In this document: positions 62,571 to 64,000 of the stretch, piece after piece
Layout: each line of letters opens with the position of its first letter
How positions within the stretch are numbered: the first letter of the stretch is position 1
Source of the DNA: Microbacterium oryzae
GTDB lineage: Bacteria > Actinomycetota > Actinomycetes > Actinomycetales > Microbacteriaceae
Direction of reading: 5' to 3'
Length of the DNA: 64,000 nucleotides
Assembly: GCF_009735645.1 (NCBI RefSeq)
Contig: NZ_CP032550.1
Coordinates: forward strand, 1,240,001 to 1,304,000
Position numbers and translations under genes: made by a program
The notes under the pieces: model-generated
What the model saw: only the letters and a program-made list of their open reading frames with translations
What the model was told of the DNA's origin: nothing
The model's database searches: none

Positions 62571-63472
62571 ACGAGGAGGGCCTTCTGCGCGTGCAGGCGG
62601 TTCTCCGCCTCGTCCCAGATGACGCTCTGCGGTCCGTCGATGACCTCCGCGTCGACCTCGTAGCCGCGGTCGGCGGGGAGGCAGTGGATGAAGATCGCCT
62701 TCTCATCGGCCCGGCTCATGAGCTCGGCGGTCACCTTGTAGACGGAGAGGTCGCGCAGGCGCGCCTGCTTCTCCTCCTCCTTGCCCATCGACACCCAGGT
62801 GTCGGTGACGATGACGTCGGCGCCCGCGGCTGCCTCCTCCGGGTCGGTGAGCACCGTCACCGAGCCGCCGGTCTCCGCCGCGATGCGCTGGGCGTCGGCG
62901 ACGACGTCCTCGCGCGGCGCGTACTCCGCCGGCGACGCGATGCGCACGTGCATGCCGGCCATGGCGCCGGCCAGCGCGTACGAGTGCGCCATGTTGCTGC
63001 GGCCGTCGCCGAAGAACGACAGTGCGAGCCCCCGCAGCTCGCCCTTGTGCTCGCGCACGGTGAGGAGGTCGGCCAGCAGCTGGCAGGGGTGGAAGTCGTC
63101 GCTCAGTGCGTTGACGACCGGCACCCGGGTGCCCTCGGCCATTTCCTCGAGGCCCTGCTGCGCGTAGGTGCGCCAGACGATCGCCGCGACCTGGCGCTCG
63201 AGCACGCGCGCGGTGTCGGCGGGCGTCTCCTTGCCGCCGAGCTGGCTGCTCGCCGTCGTGATGATGAGCGGCGAGCCGCCGAGGTCGGCGATCCCCACCG
63301 CGAACGAGACGCGCGTGCGGGTCGAGGACTTGTCGAAGATCACCGCGACGGTCTTCGGGCCGGCGAGCGACTTGTCGGCCCAGCGATCCTTCTTCAGCTC
63401 GACGGCGAGATCGAGGATCTCCGCCTGCTCGGCGGGGGTGATGTCGTCGTCGCGCAGGAAGTGCCGGGTCAT
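62546..63472 (-). CDS. argF: Ornithine carbamoyltransferase
   Basis: 308-residue trimeric enzyme forming citrulline. Carbamoyl phosphate site SSTRTRVSF near residue 50, ornithine SMG loop DTWVSMGKE, and HCLPADRGYEV containing the catalytic Cys. Start ATG at 63472 overlaps the argD stop (ATGA). Cotranscribed with argD. Confidence 0.97.
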   Translation of the reverse strand: MTRHFLRDDDITPAEQAEILDLAVELKKDRWADKSLAGPKTVAVIFDKSSTRTRVSFAVGIADLGGSPLIITTASSQLGGKETPADTARVLERQVAAIVWRTYAQQGLEEMAEGTRVPVVNALSDDFHPCQLLADLLTVREHKGELRGLALSFFGDGRSNMAHSYALAGAMAGMHVRIASPAEYAPREDVVADAQRIAAETGGSVTVLTDPEEAAAGADVIVTDTWVSMGKEEEKQARLRDLSVYKVTAELMSRADEKAIFIHCLPADRGYEVDAEVIDGPQSVIWDEAENRLHAQKALLVWLLRQAA

Positions 63473-64000
63473 GCGGGGGTCTCCGTCTGGGTGGGGATGG
63501 TCGTGGCGACGGCGGCGAGCGCCTCGCCGAACAGGGCGAGGAATTCCGACACCTCGTCGTCGCCGATCGTGTAGGCCGGGGCGATCCGGATGACGTCGTC
63601 GGCCGGGGCGTTGACGATGAGGCCGCGCTCGTGGGCGACTGCGCGCACCTCGCCCGCGACGGGGGCGGCGAGCGTGATGCCGATGAGGAGGCCCTCGCCG
63701 CGCGTGCCGGAGACGAGCGGCAGACCTTCGACGCCCGCACGCAGCTCGGCGCCGCGTGCGGTGACGTTCTCGAGCAGCCCGGCCGTCTCGATGTGGTCGA
63801 GCACCGCGTTCGCCACCGCGCTCGCGAGCGGATTGCCGCCGAAGGTGGAGTTGTGCGTGCCCGGGTAGAACAGGTCGCTGGTCGCACCGAAAGTGAGGAG
63901 GGCGCCGAGCGGGAAGCCGGCGGCGATGCTCTTCGCGACGGTGACCGCGTCGGGGACGATGCCCGCGCGCTGGAAGGCGAACCACTCCCCCGTGCGCCCC
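63469..64000 (-). CDS. argD: Acetylornithine aminotransferase (5' end beyond window edge)
   Basis: 177 C-terminal codons of a class III PLP aminotransferase. The PLP lysine lies in TVAKSIAAGFPLGALL; NSTFGGNPLASAVANAVLD is the conserved substrate/PLP-phosphate loop, followed by the C-terminal domain (GLLIGITLAAPV). Assigned to arginine biosynthesis by its overlap with argF. The N-terminal half lies to the right of position 64000. Confidence 0.92.
   Translation of the reverse strand, partial: GRTGEWFAFQRAGIVPDAVTVAKSIAAGFPLGALLTFGATSDLFYPGTHNSTFGGNPLASAVANAVLDHIETAGLLENVTARGAELRAGVEGLPLVSGTRGEGLLIGITLAAPVAGEVRAVAHERGLIVNAPADDVIRIAPAYTIGDDEVSEFLALFGEALAAVATTIPTQTETPA

Overview
The window is high-GC actinobacterial chromosome, most likely from Microbacteriaceae (Microbacterium-like). 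This rests on strong C/G third-position bias, frequent GTG/TTG starts, a 16S-23S spacer with no tRNA gene, and a conserved actinobacterial gene order (TPR protein, HAD phosphatase, small protein, tlyA, nadK, recN, then pyrG, NUDIX, xerD, parA, scpA, scpB, rluB, tyrA, cmk, der). The genus is inferred from general resemblance; no search was run.

Layout. 1-4.0 kb: an L-idonate/gluconate catabolic operon (permease, 5-keto reductase, idonate dehydrogenase, cut by the left edge) divergent from its likely FadR-type regulator. 4.0-7.9 kb: four overlapping genes joining a PP2C phosphatase, a cellulose-synthase-like glycosyltransferase, a STAS protein and an RsbW-like kinase. 7.9-17.6 kb: mixed housekeeping and stress genes (pgi, phosphoesterase, ABC1 kinase, PadR regulator, Rieske protein, DksA-like protein, NAD(P)HX dehydratase, copper-storage protein). 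17.6-26.2 kb: an accessory region with two virtually identical IS481-type elements. Between the first copy and a tRNA-Pro gene lies a lower-GC three-gene operon, SIR2 - HerA ATPase - KTSC, resembling an anti-phage defence system. The second IS copy sits inside an array of CTAG-containing repeats.

26.3-41 kb (minus strand): the parA-scpA-scpB-rluB-tyrA-cmk-der operon and the pyrG-NUDIX-xerD operon, separated by a lipoprotein plus a MacAB-like ABC export operon. 41.2-52.2 kb: a secreted GH26-like glycosidase, then the minus-strand operon TPR/repeat protein - HAD - 47-aa protein - tlyA - nadK - recN - tandem DUF2207 membrane protein. 52.2-57.8 kb: a complete 16S-23S-5S rRNA operon on the minus strand. 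57.9-58.5 kb: a repeat-rich spacer with no convincing gene. 58.6-64 kb: tyrS and the arginine genes argH, argF and argD (argD cut by the right edge), with an acyltransferase-like membrane protein between argF and argH.

The most interesting items are the SIR2-HerA-KTSC operon, the IS elements whose transposase stop codon is supplied by the duplicated CTAG target, the CTAG array that received one of them, the phosphatase/glycosyltransferase/partner-switch cluster, and the 39-bp tandem repeat array in the TPR-like protein beside the rRNA operon.
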